This document shows positions 20,976-33,419 of a stretch of 64,000 nucleotides of DNA, in pieces. The position numbers and the translations under genes are program-made. Below the pieces are notes generated by a model that searched no databases, was not told the DNA's origin, and saw nothing but the letters and a program-made list of their open reading frames with translations. The stretch's first letter is position 1. Each line of letters opens with the position of its first letter. Source of the stretch: Euptelea pleiosperma (Eukaryota; Streptophyta; Magnoliopsida; Ranunculales; Eupteleaceae); assembly GCA_035048495.1 (NCBI GenBank), contig CM068546.1, forward strand, positions 35,606,674 through 35,670,673. Direction: 5' to 3'.

Positions 20976-22020
20976 GAGAAGTGGGCATCATGCCTCTCTC
21001 TCCTCCACATCAAGTTGACATGGCACTCTGCATAGAGTGCCATGTCAGCAACTTAATTTATTATTTACTATTATGTCACTTCTCTACTCTCTTATGTTTC
21101 TTCTACTCCATATTTTTTCATTTATTTCATTAATTTAATTTCTCTTATTAAAAGCCTCAATCTTTCAACTTCCAACGTTCCCCATGCCCCTCATTCATAA
21201 ATTTCATCCCTTTCCATAAACAACTCTCTCTTAATAATTTTTAACTTTTTCCTTTATTTCTAACCCTCGAGTTAAATTTCTAAACAAAAATGTCACATTT
21301 TCTGTTATGTACTTAATTTTTTGCCATAAATTTTCTCTAGCTATTAATTTTATATATGTTTCATTCGGCTCTCTCTTTCTATTCTTAGAATTTTTTCAAT
21401 AAATTTTCTTAAAAAACCTCTATTTTCTTCTATGTACAAATTACTCTAATAAACTTTTTCTCTCCTACAAATTGCAGTTACAAAACCTTTAGGTCTTTAA
21501 CTCTCATACGGTTACAATGCCATTTCTTTTGTGATTCCCATTCCCTTCAAAATCTACATATGCTGCTTTTGTGGCACATCTCTTAGTTCATTATTTGGTT
21601 CTTCTCTATAGGTCTATTTTCAACATAAGTATTTTTTTTTTAATATTTTGTTCATTATTTCATTTTTTATTACCGTTGTATGGATTTGTTTATTTAGCCA
21701 TTCAGTTATATATATATATGATTTTTTTAATTGCATGAAAAATTAATATTATTATTTTATTTTTATTTCTGATTATATCTTATTTATAATATATTAATTA
21801 TATTCATTATTTTGTATTTCTAATATGATAATTAATTTTTTTCCAAAACATCTCTCCATAATTTTTTTTCTAAAATCACTCCAACTAATAACAGAAATCA
21901 TAGAATAATTATTTTTATTTCTATATTTATTTTTATATATACTTCACAATTTTTAAAATAGTAATTGAGATTTTTATTTTGTATTTCTTCACCCGTGCTA
22001 AAGCACGGGCCAATAACAGT
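20976..22020 (+). mobile_element. Helitron-like element, second family
   Basis: It begins after (TA)n with TTAAAGTAGAGAAGTGGGCA, resembling common plant Helitron 5' ends. Near the right end is a CCCGTGCT-AA-AGCACGGG hairpin (21992-22009) followed 10-14 nt later by AGTAGT, a degraded CTAGT. It contains a near-perfect palindrome at 21012-21050 around GGCACTCT/AGAGTGCC. It is AT-rich, with no Rep/helicase frame. Confidence 0.45.
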
Positions 22021-22189
22021 AGTTTATTATTAATGGTTCAATAGGATGTTTCAAGTTCAAGTAAACTTTCCATGAGGTTAAAGAGAAGATGAATCTTTCT
22101 GCAAATTAATACCAACATAAATTAGTTCAACAGAGGAACATATCTTCTAAATACCATTCACCATGTTATCTTCTGTATAATGTTGTTCA

Positions 22190-22405
22190 GGAAACAAGAG
22201 AAGATCTTGGTAGACTTACACACCAAAAATCAGCGTGATTGCTGATTTCTACCGTTGGATTTGAGCACTTTTCATCGTGAGCTTTGAACCAATCCATAGG
22301 GTGTGTTCATGAAGAGCATGATGAAAAAGTAAACAAATCCAATGACTAGAAATTACCAATCATACTTATTTTAGGTGTGTAGCTCCACCACCAAGGTGAG
22401 ACCAA
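22190..22405. repeat. ATACGG-family relative (diverged arms)
   Basis: Facing arms ACACACCAAAAATCAGCGTG and CATACTTATTTTAGGTGTGT flank TCTACCGTTGGATTTGAGCA and TCCAATGACTAGAAATTACC. The CATACGG core itself is lost. Confidence 0.35.
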
Positions 22406-22416
22406 ACATTTTAAAA

Positions 22417-23268
22417 GGGAATTTTTGATATACCCCCCCAATGTTATCTTTAAAATTTGACATATCCCCCCACAATTTAAAAAAGTTGACATACCCCCCC
22501 ATGACTCGGTCCACTGTCATTTGACCAGGGTTGACCCAAGTTGACTACCAATTTTTTTACTAAATGGTAAAAATACCCTTGTCTTCAACCTTTGACACAA
22601 GGGTTCGAGAAAAAACCCAAACCCCACAAACAGCTATGGTGGACGGCCAACCAAAGGACTCCAATGGGTTGGCCGCCCATCACCGGACACCATCCCACCG
22701 GAGTCTCATGGTCAGCCGGCCACCACTCTGGCAATAATTTAAAACCCAAGGTTAAACAAAAAAGAATAAAAAAAACAACATAAAATTTTAGTTTTAAAAT
22801 TTTCATTAACATAAATGAAAATTAACGCAAGACAAAGCAATTTATATTTTAAGCTTTTGAGACATGGATTTTGAAAAGATGGGTTCTCTCAATTTTAAAA
22901 TGTTCCTTCATGAGTTTTATCTATTTGTTTGGGGGTGTTTTTCTTCTCAATATTCACTTAATTCATAAAAAAAATCGAAAAAAAAAATCTCAAGTTTACT
23001 TAGATGGGTTTTAATTTTTATTTTTAATCTCCTCTTTTCATGTTTGATTTGGGGTTTGGGTTTTGGCCTAAACTCAAACCCTGATTCTAAAGTTGAAGAG
23101 AATGGCACTTTTGTCCTTTAGTACAAAATTTCGTAGTCAACTCGAGTCAACACTGGTCAAATGACAGTGGACTGAGTCATGGGGGGTATGTCAGCTTTTT
23201 TCAAATTGTGTGTGTGTGTGTGTTGAGGGGAGGATTAAAGATAACATGGGGGTATGTCAAAAATTCCC
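22417..23268. mobile_element. 852-bp TIR element with C-rich ends
   Basis: The inverted ends extend about 145 bp: GGGAATTTTTGATATACCCC at the left against the complement of GGGGTATGTCAAAAATTCCC at the right. Both continue through GACTCGGTCCACTGTCATTTG and GTTGACTAC. Each side is flanked by TTTTAAAA (22409-22416 and 23269-23276); that motif is self-complementary, so it may be duplication or terminus. A 100-bp internal piece recurs inverted at about 25290-25390. Confidence 0.7.
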
Positions 23269-23376
23269 TTTTAAAAAATGAAAAAAAAAGAGGATAATGG
23301 GCGTTTGGTTTATCAAACATTTTAAAAAAGAAAGTAAGCACAGAAAAGGAAAATTTATAAATGAAAAAAGAATAGG

Positions 23377-23763
23377 CCTTCGCTCACACCTGTGTGTGTG
23401 CAAGCCGATCGCAGACCACAATATGAGCCACGCGGCACACTCTTAGAGGACGATGACCGTATGGATGTTTGGCCAGTCTCTTGTTGACCTGAAAAGAACA
23501 AATCAGCCTGATCAGTTATGTCAAACCTTTGGATCTAGTGCCCCGAATAATGGTCAATAGTGCTTTAATTCTACGGTTAACATCAACCCATGCAAATGAC
23601 TCCAATCCAACGCCTAGAAATCACTAATCAAGCTAATTGTGGGTTTGCAAGTCTACTGAGGGACTAGCCAAACATCCATACGGTCATCGTCCTCTAAGAG
23701 TGTGCCCCGTGGCTCATATTGTGATGTGTGATCAGCTTTGCTCACACTCGGTGTGAGCGAAGG
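23377..23763. mobile_element. ATACGG-family MITE abutting MORF3
   Basis: The ends are CCTTCGCTCACACC and its complement GGTGTGAGCGAAGG. Inside each are CACAATATGAGCCACG and GACCGTATGGATGTTTGGCC. The right end lies 101 bp before the MORF3 start codon, so it should overlap the promoter or 5' UTR. Confidence 0.7.
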
Positions 23764-23864
23764 TTTTCTTTGCAAAAACCCTTCTAAGTTCTAAGACCCT
23801 AAAAGCTTCTAAGCAGAGAGCAAGTCACGAGACGGAAGCAGAGCAAAGCAAGCGAAGCTCAGCC

Positions 23865-24978
23865 ATGGCGCTCTTAACCCGGCGAACTCTGGCGGCTTTT
23901 CTTTCTCGAACTCTCTCTTCTTCTTCCTCTTCTTGGTCTTCTTCTCCTCCTCTTCGTTCTCGATTCGCACTTGCAATTCTCCAGATGCAGCAGCAACTCG
24001 CTCCGGGGTCGAGGAAAATCCCGACTCGGTCTAAAACATCCGGATCAGGTTACTCGCCCTTGAACGATCCATCTCCGAACTGGAGCAACAGACCTCCTAA
24101 GGAGACGATCCTCCTCGACGGTTGCGACTACGAGCATTGGCTTATCGTCATGGAATTCACCAACGACCCAAAACCCTCTGAAGACGAGATGATCGCCTCC
24201 TACGTCAAAACCCTCGCTTCTGTCGTCGGAAGGTTTGATACGATTCCTCTCTCTCTCTTCTCTCACTCTCTAGTCCAATTTTCAGTTCTCAATAGGCGAT
24301 TTTCATGTTGTTTTTCGTTGTCTTCTTATTGGGTTATCAGCGAAGAGGAGGCGAAGAAGAAGATTTACTCGGTCTGCACGACAACTTATACCGGTTTCGG
24401 AGCTTTAGTTTCGGAGGAACTCTCTCACAAAGTTAAAGGTATGCATCTCTGAGAGAGTTTGGGGTTTACGATATTTTTTTTAATTTTAATTTCTGGGTGG
24501 TAAATGAATTCGTGACCTTGATTCTTCTTGGGTTTTCTGGGATGAATAGGTCTACCTGGTGTTCTCTGGGTTTTGCCTGATTCGTATCTGGACGTGCCCA
24601 ACAAAGATTATGGAGGTGGGTATTCCCAAAAGTGAAAATTAATTTAAATAATTGGGTTAATATGATGAAAAGATTTTAATTTTGCAATTTTGTGGATTTT
24701 TATTAGGGGATTTGTTTGTCGATGGGAAAGTCATCCATAGGCCGCAATTTCGTTTTGACCAGAGGCAGCAAACTAGGAACAGGCCTCGTCCGCGATACGA
24801 TAGGCGCCGGGAAACAATGCAGGTTGAGAGAAGAGAACCAATGCAAAGAGGCAGTTGGTCTCAAGAACGGAGAGAGCCCATCTCACAACCAACGCCAATG
24901 GGTGGTCAAGATTCATTTCAGAGTGGAGAGAGAGATCCCTCTCTTAATCAGGGAGAATTTCGCAGGGGCAGTGCCTGA
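23865..24978 (+). CDS. MORF3: MORF/DAG-family organelle RNA-editing factor, MORF3-like (267 aa)
   Basis: Members bind PPR proteins and are needed for C-to-U editing in mitochondria and plastids. Exons are 23865-24232, 24341-24438, 24550-24615 and 24707-24978; phases join cleanly. The serine- and arginine-rich N-terminus (about 60 residues) looks like a mitochondrial targeting sequence. The MORF domain begins near [11 protein letters not shown], continues through [20 protein letters not shown] and [20 protein letters not shown], and ends at [20 protein letters not shown]. The C-terminus is arginine/glutamine-rich ([11 protein letters not shown]). These features match MORF3 better than MORF1 or MORF8 as I recall them. 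Translation from the first ATG is in a good context (GCCATGGCG). A MITE ends 101 bp upstream. Confidence 0.88.
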
Positions 24979-26030
24979 GAATTCACCGTTGACTTACCAA
25001 AATGGGGGAGTTAAGTAAAAATTAAGTTTTGTAGGAATTGTAATTTCGAAATTGTTGGACAATTCTGGTTTCCCTTTTGTTGACATAAGTATAATATCAA
25101 TTGTCTTCTTGGAAGGTAAGAAATGTGAATATTTATTAGCTCTTTCTTTGTCACCCTTTTCAAATTTCTATCAATGGACAACAAAATGTGGGTTCTTTTG
25201 GATTTTTCCATATTAGCATAGAAAAGTAAATCTATTGATCAATCAGAATTGCCTCAAATGGTCCAATAGATTATGTGTACGCTTGAATGTTAATGAAAAT
25301 TTTAAAACTAAAATTTTATGCTGTTTTTTTTTTCTTTCTTTTTTTTTTAACCTTGGGTTTTAAATTATTGCCGGAGTGGTGGCCGGCTGACCATAAAGAA
25401 AAGCTGAAGATGTTAGAATACCTGTTCTTCTTGGATCTCACATGCACTTCATATCTTTATTCAGTCTATGCTAGTTTAAACCAATACTACAGTAAGATTG
25501 TGTTTTTAATACAAAACTCGTTGATTTAGTAGTTTTTTAATGATTATTTTAGGGCTCCTTTCGTTTTTTGCCTTTAATGGAAGAAGCTGTTGAAATTATT
25601 TATTTATTTGCAATAGTCATTCGTAGACGACCCTGAGATTATGGAACTCATCACCAAGTTGAGCATGCAAAACCCTAGTCTACTTGTAGGAGCCAGATTT
25701 GCTAGTTGTTGATTGTGAAATCCAACATCCTGTACCTTGAAGTTCTTGCAAGTGTTGAACAAAATTCTCAAGAGATTGGTCTTAGATGGTGTTCTACCGT
25801 ATTACAATAAATGATCGTTTGTTAGTTTGCTAACCAACCTATTTTGATGATCAAGAAGGGTATTTATAATGCTTTTAGGCTAGTAACAGAATGACATGTA
25901 TCAGGTTATTGTCAATTTGTATGTTGGTTATTTTTAAAAGCCTTTGTCATTTTTTATAGTGTCTTGTAGTCTAGGGCACATGTCCATGCGCTGTTCCAAG
26001 TTTACTAATTGTCTAGTTCATTCCTTTGTA
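24979..26030. other. MORF3 3' region and unassigned sequence
   Basis: Probable 3' UTR to about 25230. At 25290-25390 lies an inverted fragment of the 22.4 kb element (shared TTAATGAAAATTTTAAAAC and GAGTGGTGGCCGGCTGACCA). Near 25620-25710 there is a short open stretch (DDPEIMELITKLSMQNPSL) that I cannot assign. No gene is supported. Confidence 0.4.
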
Positions 26031-26119
26031 TGTTGTCGGACCTCTCTAAGTATACTATATTAATTGAGTTCTCTAAGAAGATGAGACCTTTATTCCTTTG
26101 AATATCCTTTGGTTTTAGG

Positions 26120-29100
26120 GTGTTCTCAGCTACCTCTGAAGAATCACTACCCATCCGAGATGATTTCATAAGATATTCCGTTAGCATGTATCCTTTATTG
26201 TTTTTTCTTTATTTTAGTCCCACATCGGATAAGTTAGTAGAGCTTGTCTTAGCCCATGCTTATATAAAGGGACCCAACTCATTAATAAAGTATCTCAATC
26301 TAATCCCATTCTCTCTCTTCCATTATATCTTATATTCTTGTTCTCTCACTTTTAGGGTTTATATATCAACTTGATATTAGAGCAGGAAGATCTACACTTT
26401 TTTTTTCTTCTGGAATGACTATAAAGGTTTTTCTTTTTCTAAGGGTGCCACACTTCCCAAAACTCTAGGGATTTTCTCCCTTAGGGTGTTGCACCCAGAA
26501 AGGTGTCCTAAGGGTGTCGCATCTCCTATATACCCTAGGGCTAATCTTCAGGTTATATCTAGGTTTGGTTCGACACTCCATTTGGCCTTCGCAGTCCATG
26601 TCGCGATTGTAGCAACCCTTTTTGCGAAAAAAAATCAGCAAAGTTCATGTTTATTATGTAGTGAAAAGTCGTCGGTTGAATGTCATCTCCCTCTAGGTAG
26701 GTTTTTTCAAGTGATATAATGTATTATGGATATTTCTAAAGAGTAGAAAATTACCAAAGTCATGTCAGGTGAAACTTCAGGACGATCCTCTACTATTACA
26801 GATAGTAGATTTGGAACATCACATGTCAAGTGAAACTTTAGGACAATCCTCTACTACTACAGATAGTAGATTTGTAACATCACATTTCAGAGATGAGAAT
26901 CCAAATCTCCAGATTACAACAGTCAAGCTTGATGGTATGAACTACTTCGAATAGGCCCATTTCGTGAAGTTGGCCATTCACAGAAGACGGAAGGGGGGTT
27001 ATCTGAATGGGAAGGAAAAACAACCCTACGTTATAGATCCTCAATATGACCGATGGGATGTTAAAAACTTCTTGGTCATGTCTTGGTTGCTGCACTCGAT
27101 GTAGCCTTAGATTATCAAAGGGTATCTTTTTTTGAAGACTACAAAGTATATATGGAAATTAGTAGCCCATACGTATTTTCAGGACCAGAATATTGTTAGG
27201 GTCTATTAGTTGGAACATAACATCTTCAATCTCAAACATGGGGAGGAACCATTGTCGAGTTATTTCTCTAAGTTGCGTTGTATGTGGGAGGAATTAGACC
27301 ACTACCTACTACCTTTTGACTGGGAAAGGGAGAAAGACTGTGAGCAATTTAATTGGCATGTTGACACACTGTATTTTTCAGTTTCTTGCGGGCATGAATT
27401 CAAAGTTTGACATGGTTCGCATTCAGATCCTGAACAGAGATTCGCTCCCTCCTTTAAATACCATGTACTCTTACATTCAAAGTGAGGAGAGCAGAAGGTT
27501 GACCATGGGACAATAGAGTATTCATGCGAGTGATAGATCAGCCATGGCAACAAACAAATAGATTGGCAGGCATGCTATATTTGGAAAGAAGTCTGGTAAA
27601 TACACAGGGTACCTCTAGCAGATAACAATCCAAATGTGATCATCTGGAAAGTTTGGGCATACCAGAGCAACATGTTGTGATCTAGTGGGCCGTCCAATCA
27701 CATTTTCGCCTAAGGGCAAACCTCCATCAACACACAGTGCATCCTGCAACTACATGGCATATGATTCACTCAGCTCCTAGATGATGACCCCTGTGGAATC
27801 TGTACCTTTTTCCCAAGCTGATTTGACAGGTTGCACGCTCGTCTTAGTTGGAGGGTTCCACAACATCTTTTGCTCACACAGTTACTTTTGTTTCTGCCCA
27901 TCATGTGTCTACATATCAATCCACCTCCTGGATCATCAATTCAAGAGCTTCTGACATCATGATGGGTATGTCTTCATCCTTTCTGTCTTACAATCATTGT
28001 TCAAGAAGGGATAATGTTCGTTTAGTTAATGGTTCTTTATCATCTATAGTTGGTAAAGGAACCATCACGGTATCTCCTAGTCTTTTATCTAATGTTTTAG
28101 ATGTCCCTAACCTTACTAGTAATATTGTATCTGTTAGTAGCATTACCAAGAATTTGAACTGCAGTGTCACATTTTTCCGTTCATTGTATCTTTCTGGACT
28201 TGGTAATGAAAAGGATGATTGGCAGTGGTCGTGAAGCTAATGAATTGTACACCCGACATTCCAGCACGAGGACATGCATTTTAGAGTAGTAGTAGTAGGG
28301 AGGTCAATAAATCTTGGATAATGCGGTGGCATATCTGATTGGGTTATATTTCTTTTCAATATTTGTTGTGTCTATTTGCGTTTTTGTTTCAGTCTATGTT
28401 AATGTCTGAGTTTCAACGTGAAGTCTGTCAATTGGCAAAACTTTGTAGTTCCTCTTTTCCCACAAGTTCGAATAAAAGTTCTCCTTTTTCTATTATACAT
28501 TTTGATGTCGAGGGTCCTTTCCTTGTTACTTCTCTATTGGATTTCCCCTATTTTGTTACCTTTCTCGATGATTATAGCAAATGTGTGTGGGTGTACATGA
28601 TGAAAAACAAAGATGATGTTTACTCCATCTTTAAAAAATTTCATGCAATGGTACATACTTAGTTTGGAAAGAAGATTAAGATCCTTTGTTTTGATAATGG
28701 GGGAGAGTACACTATGGTGGTTTGAGACAGTTCTATGCAGATCAGGGGATAGAACAACAAACATCATGTGTTTCTACACCACAACAGAATGGAACTATAG
28801 AGCGAAAGAATCGTCAACTATTGGAAATCAGTCGAGCATTGCTTATCGAAATGAATGATCCCCAACACTTCTGGTCTAAAGTCATCCTCACTGTTTGTTA
28901 CATCATTAATTGGACCACTTCTAGTGTCCTGAATTTTCATACGCCTTTTGGAGTCATGTGTTAAGATTGTCCTTTGTTTCGTGTCCCCCCAAAAGTATTT
29001 GGGTGCACGTGTTTTGTCCACATCTTGGGTCCTACGCGTATTAAGCTTGCCCTTAAATGATTAAAGTGTGTGTTTCTTGGTTATTCTTCTCAGAAAGGCT

Positions 29101-30015
29101 ACTAGTGCTAACACCCACCTTCATGCTGTCGTTTTGTCACGATGGATATCATTTTTTTTAGGACCAACTTTACTCTCCTGATCATCCTCAGAGTCCTATC
29201 CAGGGGGATTGGTTCACCTAGGCTACTGAAAATGAATCTTTTTTCGGGACATCTTTCACCATCCTTCTACCTCTCATTCCAGTACCTACTACATTCGAAG
29301 ACAATGTGAAACCAGTTGCACTGGCGCCTAATCTCTATGGCAGTGTCTACAACAGATGAGATAAGCAAGTATCCGCTGATCTACCATGCCACGTCCTTGA
29401 GGAGCCAAGTCAACCCCCTGATATTAAGGTTCCTATTCACTTCGCAAAGGTAAATGTAGTTGCACTTTGTATCCGATTTCCTAGTTTGTTTCCTACCATG
29501 CCTTAGTCTCCATCTTATTGTTCTTTTGTAGCTGTCCTTTTTTCTGTTTCCATCCCTTCCAGTGTCAAAGAGGCATTATCAAATCCACATTGAAAGTAAG
29601 TTGTGGCAGAAAAAATGAAGGTGTTAAACAAGAATGACACCTAATAATTGGTAATGTGGTATCGCTACCAAAGGGGAAGAAATCTGTTCGTTGTAAGTTG
29701 GTGTTCACAGTGAATACAAGTCATATGGCTCCGTTAACAAGTACAAGGCCAGATTAGTTGATAAAGGCTATGCACAGACTTATGGGATCGATTATCAAGA
29801 GACCTTCATCCTGCTAGCAAAGATGAAATCTATTCGGGTTCTTTTATCTTTGGCTGCCAACTTTTCCTAGGAATTCCACCAAATGGATGTAAAGAATGCC
29901 TTCTTGCATTGTCATTTGTAGGAAGAAGTCTACATGGATACCCCACCCACGCGTCATATTTCAAAATGCTGATGGGAAGGTTTGTCAACTCAAGAAGTCG
30001 CTTTACAGTCTCAAG
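26120..30015 (+). mobile_element. Degenerate Ty1/Copia retrotransposon, 3'-truncated
   Basis: Probable 5' LTR to 26368 (TATATAAAGGGACCC promoter, ending CA), with a primer-binding site just after it. Gag-like sequence (TTVKLDGMNYFEW) is at 26920. Integrase is recognisable at 28540-28970 (FVTFLDDYSKCVWVY, CVSTPQQNGTIERKNRQLLE). Reverse transcriptase appears at 29740-30010 (VDKGYAQTYGIDYQETF, MDVKNAFLH, VCQLKKSLYSLK). The order gag-integrase-RT is that of Copia. Stops and frameshifts interrupt every domain. Similarity ends at about 30015, and neither RNase H nor a 3' LTR was found. The left limit is approximate. Confidence 0.85.
26371..26386 (+). other. Copia primer-binding site
   Basis: TTGATATTAGAGCAGG, two nt after the LTR end, resembles the usual TGGTATCAGAGC complementary to initiator methionine tRNA, with two or three changes. 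Confidence 0.6.
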
Positions 30016-31610
30016 CTTATTGGGGAAAGTAAGCATTTGGTTCTTTTGCCATTTGATCTTTCTTTTCTGCTCTGGGAAATCAACTGGAGAGGGTTTGATG
30101 GGAATTTTGGTTGACGTAGCTGAGAGGATTGTCAGCAAATTTTATGGCTTTTGAAAATCCATCAAAATTAACCTTCTCGTCGTGGATTGAAGGAGATCCC
30201 CCTTACTGTAATTAGCCTGTCTTACTGTTTGTGCTATTCCTCTCCTATGTTATTTTGATACATAAAATTTTGAACTTTAACACTGTCAATTCATTTGGCG
30301 CTCTAACCATCTAATAATAGTACTTGTCTGATGGTTTTATACATGTGAATTCTTTGCTGTATTCATAGGAAGATAAAAAAAATTGCTTAATATGGAAGTC
30401 GCCCAACTTTCAATAAAAGTGCTCTATTAATTTCTAGAAATTCTCTGTGGATATGTCTAGATGATCTTCGCTTATTGAATGGCTGTCAGAAGTTCAGAAT
30501 GGTTCTTTACCAGTCCAAATGTGGGCCTTGATAGTTTGAGAAAGATTTCAGAGCTAGAAAAGGTTTCTTGAATCAGAACCGGAACAATGGATGAAGCTTT
30601 TGGGGTTCATCTCCAAATCTAGGCTATTAAAAGGATACTTCTTGAAGCTTTTGATTAATAGTGGATGTGGAGAGTTACGAGGATGGAATTATTAGGTAGT
30701 TGATATGCACCCGTCAGCACCAAGAAATGCTTCCTCTGTTTAATTCTTCCTCCATTTGCTTTGCTTCTTTCATGCTAAGCTTCTTTCTTTACTTTCACCT
30801 TTTCCTTTGGTGCAGAGATTTGACATCTTTCCTAATTGGGTTTGAGTTATCTTTTGATAGGAAGGTTAGATACAAACATTTAGAACTGAAAATAGTTTGA
30901 AAGAGATTATGCCTCCCTCTATGATTTCAAATAGAGAGAAGGAAAATCTTTTCCAGTTTAATTGATCTCTGGTAATTTATTGAGATTTACTGCAATAGTC
31001 AACTTGTTACAAATGGCCTTCAAAGTTCAACAATTTAAAGGATTCTTTGGACCTTTTTCTTAGTGTAAAAGAATACAGCTGATGAACCTGTGATTTAAAA
31101 TTTATGTGCATCTTTATGTTTAGATTATTTTTATTAGAAAATATTTCACCTTAAGGTTCTGTATGGTGACCAAAAAAGGTTTTACAAAAAAAAAAAAAGG
31201 ATTTGTATGTCAGACTGTGTTGATACAGAAAAAGTTATTCAGGGCAACCAGATGGATAAAAATAATTTCAAGAAAACTTAATCAGGGCAACCATAAAGAG
31301 CCTAAAAGTCCGAATTTTAATGAGAAAAAAATGCCACACCCAACCAAACTGAATATGCTTATAGGCCCCCGTCCCAACCAACCTGTGTAGCGTTGTTTAT
31401 TGAAGGTTACCGGGTTGCCTAAACGTGATATGCAAGAGGAACTAAATCCCTTTCAAACTCTAGTTCAAAATTTTATCTATTTTCTTACATTTTCCCCTTA
31501 GTATGTAGCTCTAAACTTCACCTGAAAAATCCTATAAAATGCTAACTATTTAGTTTGAAGGACAAAAATCAAAGAAAGAAAGAACAGAGAGCTCACTTAC
31601 AATAAAATAA
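30016..31610. other. Intergenic, nothing recognised
   Basis: AT-rich with short chance ORFs. No domain, TIR or second LTR was identified. Confidence 0.4.
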
Positions 31611-31618
31611 AAAGGTGC

Positions 31619-32020
31619 TTCTATCACAACCCACAATACGAGCCACGTGGCACACTATTAGAGGGCGCTGACCGTATGGATGTTTGGTGAGTCCTTAGGT
31701 GGACCTACAAACCAAAAATCAGCCTGATCACTGAATTCTAAGCATTGGATTTTTAGCCCACCCTTTATTGCATAAACAAACCAAAAATCAACCTGATTGA
31801 TTATCTCTAGCCATAAATTTTAGTACTTTTTTCGAACATGATTTTAGCTGTTGGATTCAAGCATGTCTTTTGGGTAGTAAATACAATAGCTAGAAATCAT
31901 CAATCAAGCTAATTTTTAGTGTTTATCAATCAATAGATGGGTCGAACATTCACGCAGTCATTGGGCCCAAAAAAATGATCTATGTAGGGCCATGAGAGTC
32001 CTCTACATCTAAATTTTTTC
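31619..32020. repeat. ATACGG-family segments, two arms
   Basis: ATCACAACCCACAATACGAG, GTGGCACAC and CTGACCGTATGGATGTTTGG begin the left part. A diverged segment follows (ACCTGATTGATTATCTCTAG). The right end carries CTCTACATCTAAATTTTTTC, shared with the 1.36 kb element. Confidence 0.5.
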
Positions 32021-32099
32021 CGTAATTCTTGATTATCAAGAATAGTTTTTATATAAAGATTTCTAATTATATTGTGAATTTAATTTTTTAATGAATACC

Positions 32100-32635
32100 A
32101 TATATTAATATTTATTATATATATATAAAAGGCCTTATATAGAGTTTTTGCTTAGGCATCAACTTGTATCAAGACAGCCCTAGGTGGATCCTGATCCAAT
32201 GAATGTCGTAATGTTTTTTTTTGGTAGGCAAGTGGGTCAGTGGTTAGTGGGTTAAGGGCCCAGGTTATGGTATTAACACCCACAAACCTAACAAGCTGGT
32301 ACTTCGAAAAAAAAAATTGGTATTGGCACCGGGTAAGCCTGTTTCTAATTTGTTCATAACCCCTTAGGCAATAACATCCACTTATAGGCCCCTAATACAC
32401 AGATTGCATATCAAATCAAGTAATGATCTGGTTAGATTAGTGCTCTTCTGTTCGTAATCCCTTACGCCATAAATATCCACTTAGGCCTTAATATGGTTGG
32501 TGGCATAAGTGCTTCTAAGCCACGTAGGGCAACTGAGATTATTAGTTAATGACCTAATTAATAATCCCTTACTTGCTAATTTTCCCTATAACTAGTGCCT
32601 ATAGCCGCGAGCCCCTTTTTTGGGTGGCGAATGGC
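32100..32635. other. Intergenic, unassigned
   Basis: Includes a (TA)n run and a segment at 32212-32310 (T-run, GTGGGTCAGTGG, poly-A) that may be a worn SINE but lacks clear pol III boxes. The phrase TAACCCCTTA and variants recurs around 32350-32580. No gene. Confidence 0.3.
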
Positions 32636-32639
32636 GATG

Positions 32640-32855
32640 TAACCAAAGGGTTGGGCTCAGAGGACCACCTTTTCTGACCCCTCTCGGGGGGAGTGTGCTC
32701 ATCCGTGGATTTCAACGGTAGTTGATAGTGCTGAGCTGCCATTCACTTTTCACTTTTTTCCAGCGCTCAACTACCCGTTGGATTCTCGAAATCTACGGCT
32801 GACCACATGACTCCCGAGAGGGGCTACAAAAAGGGGGGCCTCGAACCTGAGCCTA
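32640..32855. mobile_element. MITE of the GGCTCAG family
   Basis: Inverted arms: GGGCTCAGAGGACCACC with TTTTCTGACCCCTCTCGGG at the left and CTCCCGAGAGGGGCTACAAA with GGGGGGCCTCGAACCTGAGCC at the right. The middle pairs CGTGGATTTCAACGG with CCGTTGGATTCTCG. Another copy lies at 53930-54126. Confidence 0.65.
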
Positions 32856-33199
32856 ATAAAAAAGCATACGCTAGCACTGCCATCTGGGTCCGCTGACTGT
32901 ACGGATGTTTATCCCACCATTTGGTGGATATACACACCAAAAATCACCATGATTGGTAATCTCTAGCCATTAGATTTTACTAAGAAGGTCTCAAATCAAT
33001 GTCGTAGTACTTTTTATGACCTGATTATAGCCGTTGAATTCAACCATTCTTTTAGTACTAAAACCAATGGCAAAAAATTATCAAACGAGCCGATTTTTTA
33101 TATGAATGTCTTTGCAGTTTTTAGCCTCAGGTTTGCCCACGGGAAAATGTGAGAAAATCAAATCTTTTGGACTGACTTTCTTGAAGCCTACACATGGCA

Positions 33200-33410
33200 C
33201 ACCTTTTTGGGCCCACTTGCACCATGAATATTGGGACCCCTCGTATATCTATCAATATGACTGTACCCCTTTTTGGGCCCACTTGCACTCTGAATGTTTG
33301 GACCCCTCGTCTATCTACCAATATGACTCGTGTCATGGTACACCTTTTTGGGCCCACTTGCACTCTGAATGTTGGGACCCCTCGTATATCTACCAATATG
33401 ACACGTGGCA
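33200..33410 (+). repeat. Tandem repeat of a 65-76 bp unit, three copies
   Basis: Each unit contains CCTTTTTGGGCCCACTTGCA, GACCCCTCGT and CTACCAATATGAC (starts near 33201, 33266 and 33342). A fourth partial copy is near 33549. It is embedded in ATACGG-family sequence (CACATGGATGTTTGGCTCAT at 33430). Confidence 0.7.
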
Positions 33411-33419
33411 CACCTTTCG

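Noticed and set aside
22585..22812. Minus-strand ORF with a hydrophobic stretch, also found near 25287
   Set aside because: Both copies lie in fragments of the 22.4 kb TIR element and diverge after the repeat ends.
31163..31390. 75-residue lysine-rich ORF
   Set aside because: Depends on a poly-A run; no homology or promoter recognised.
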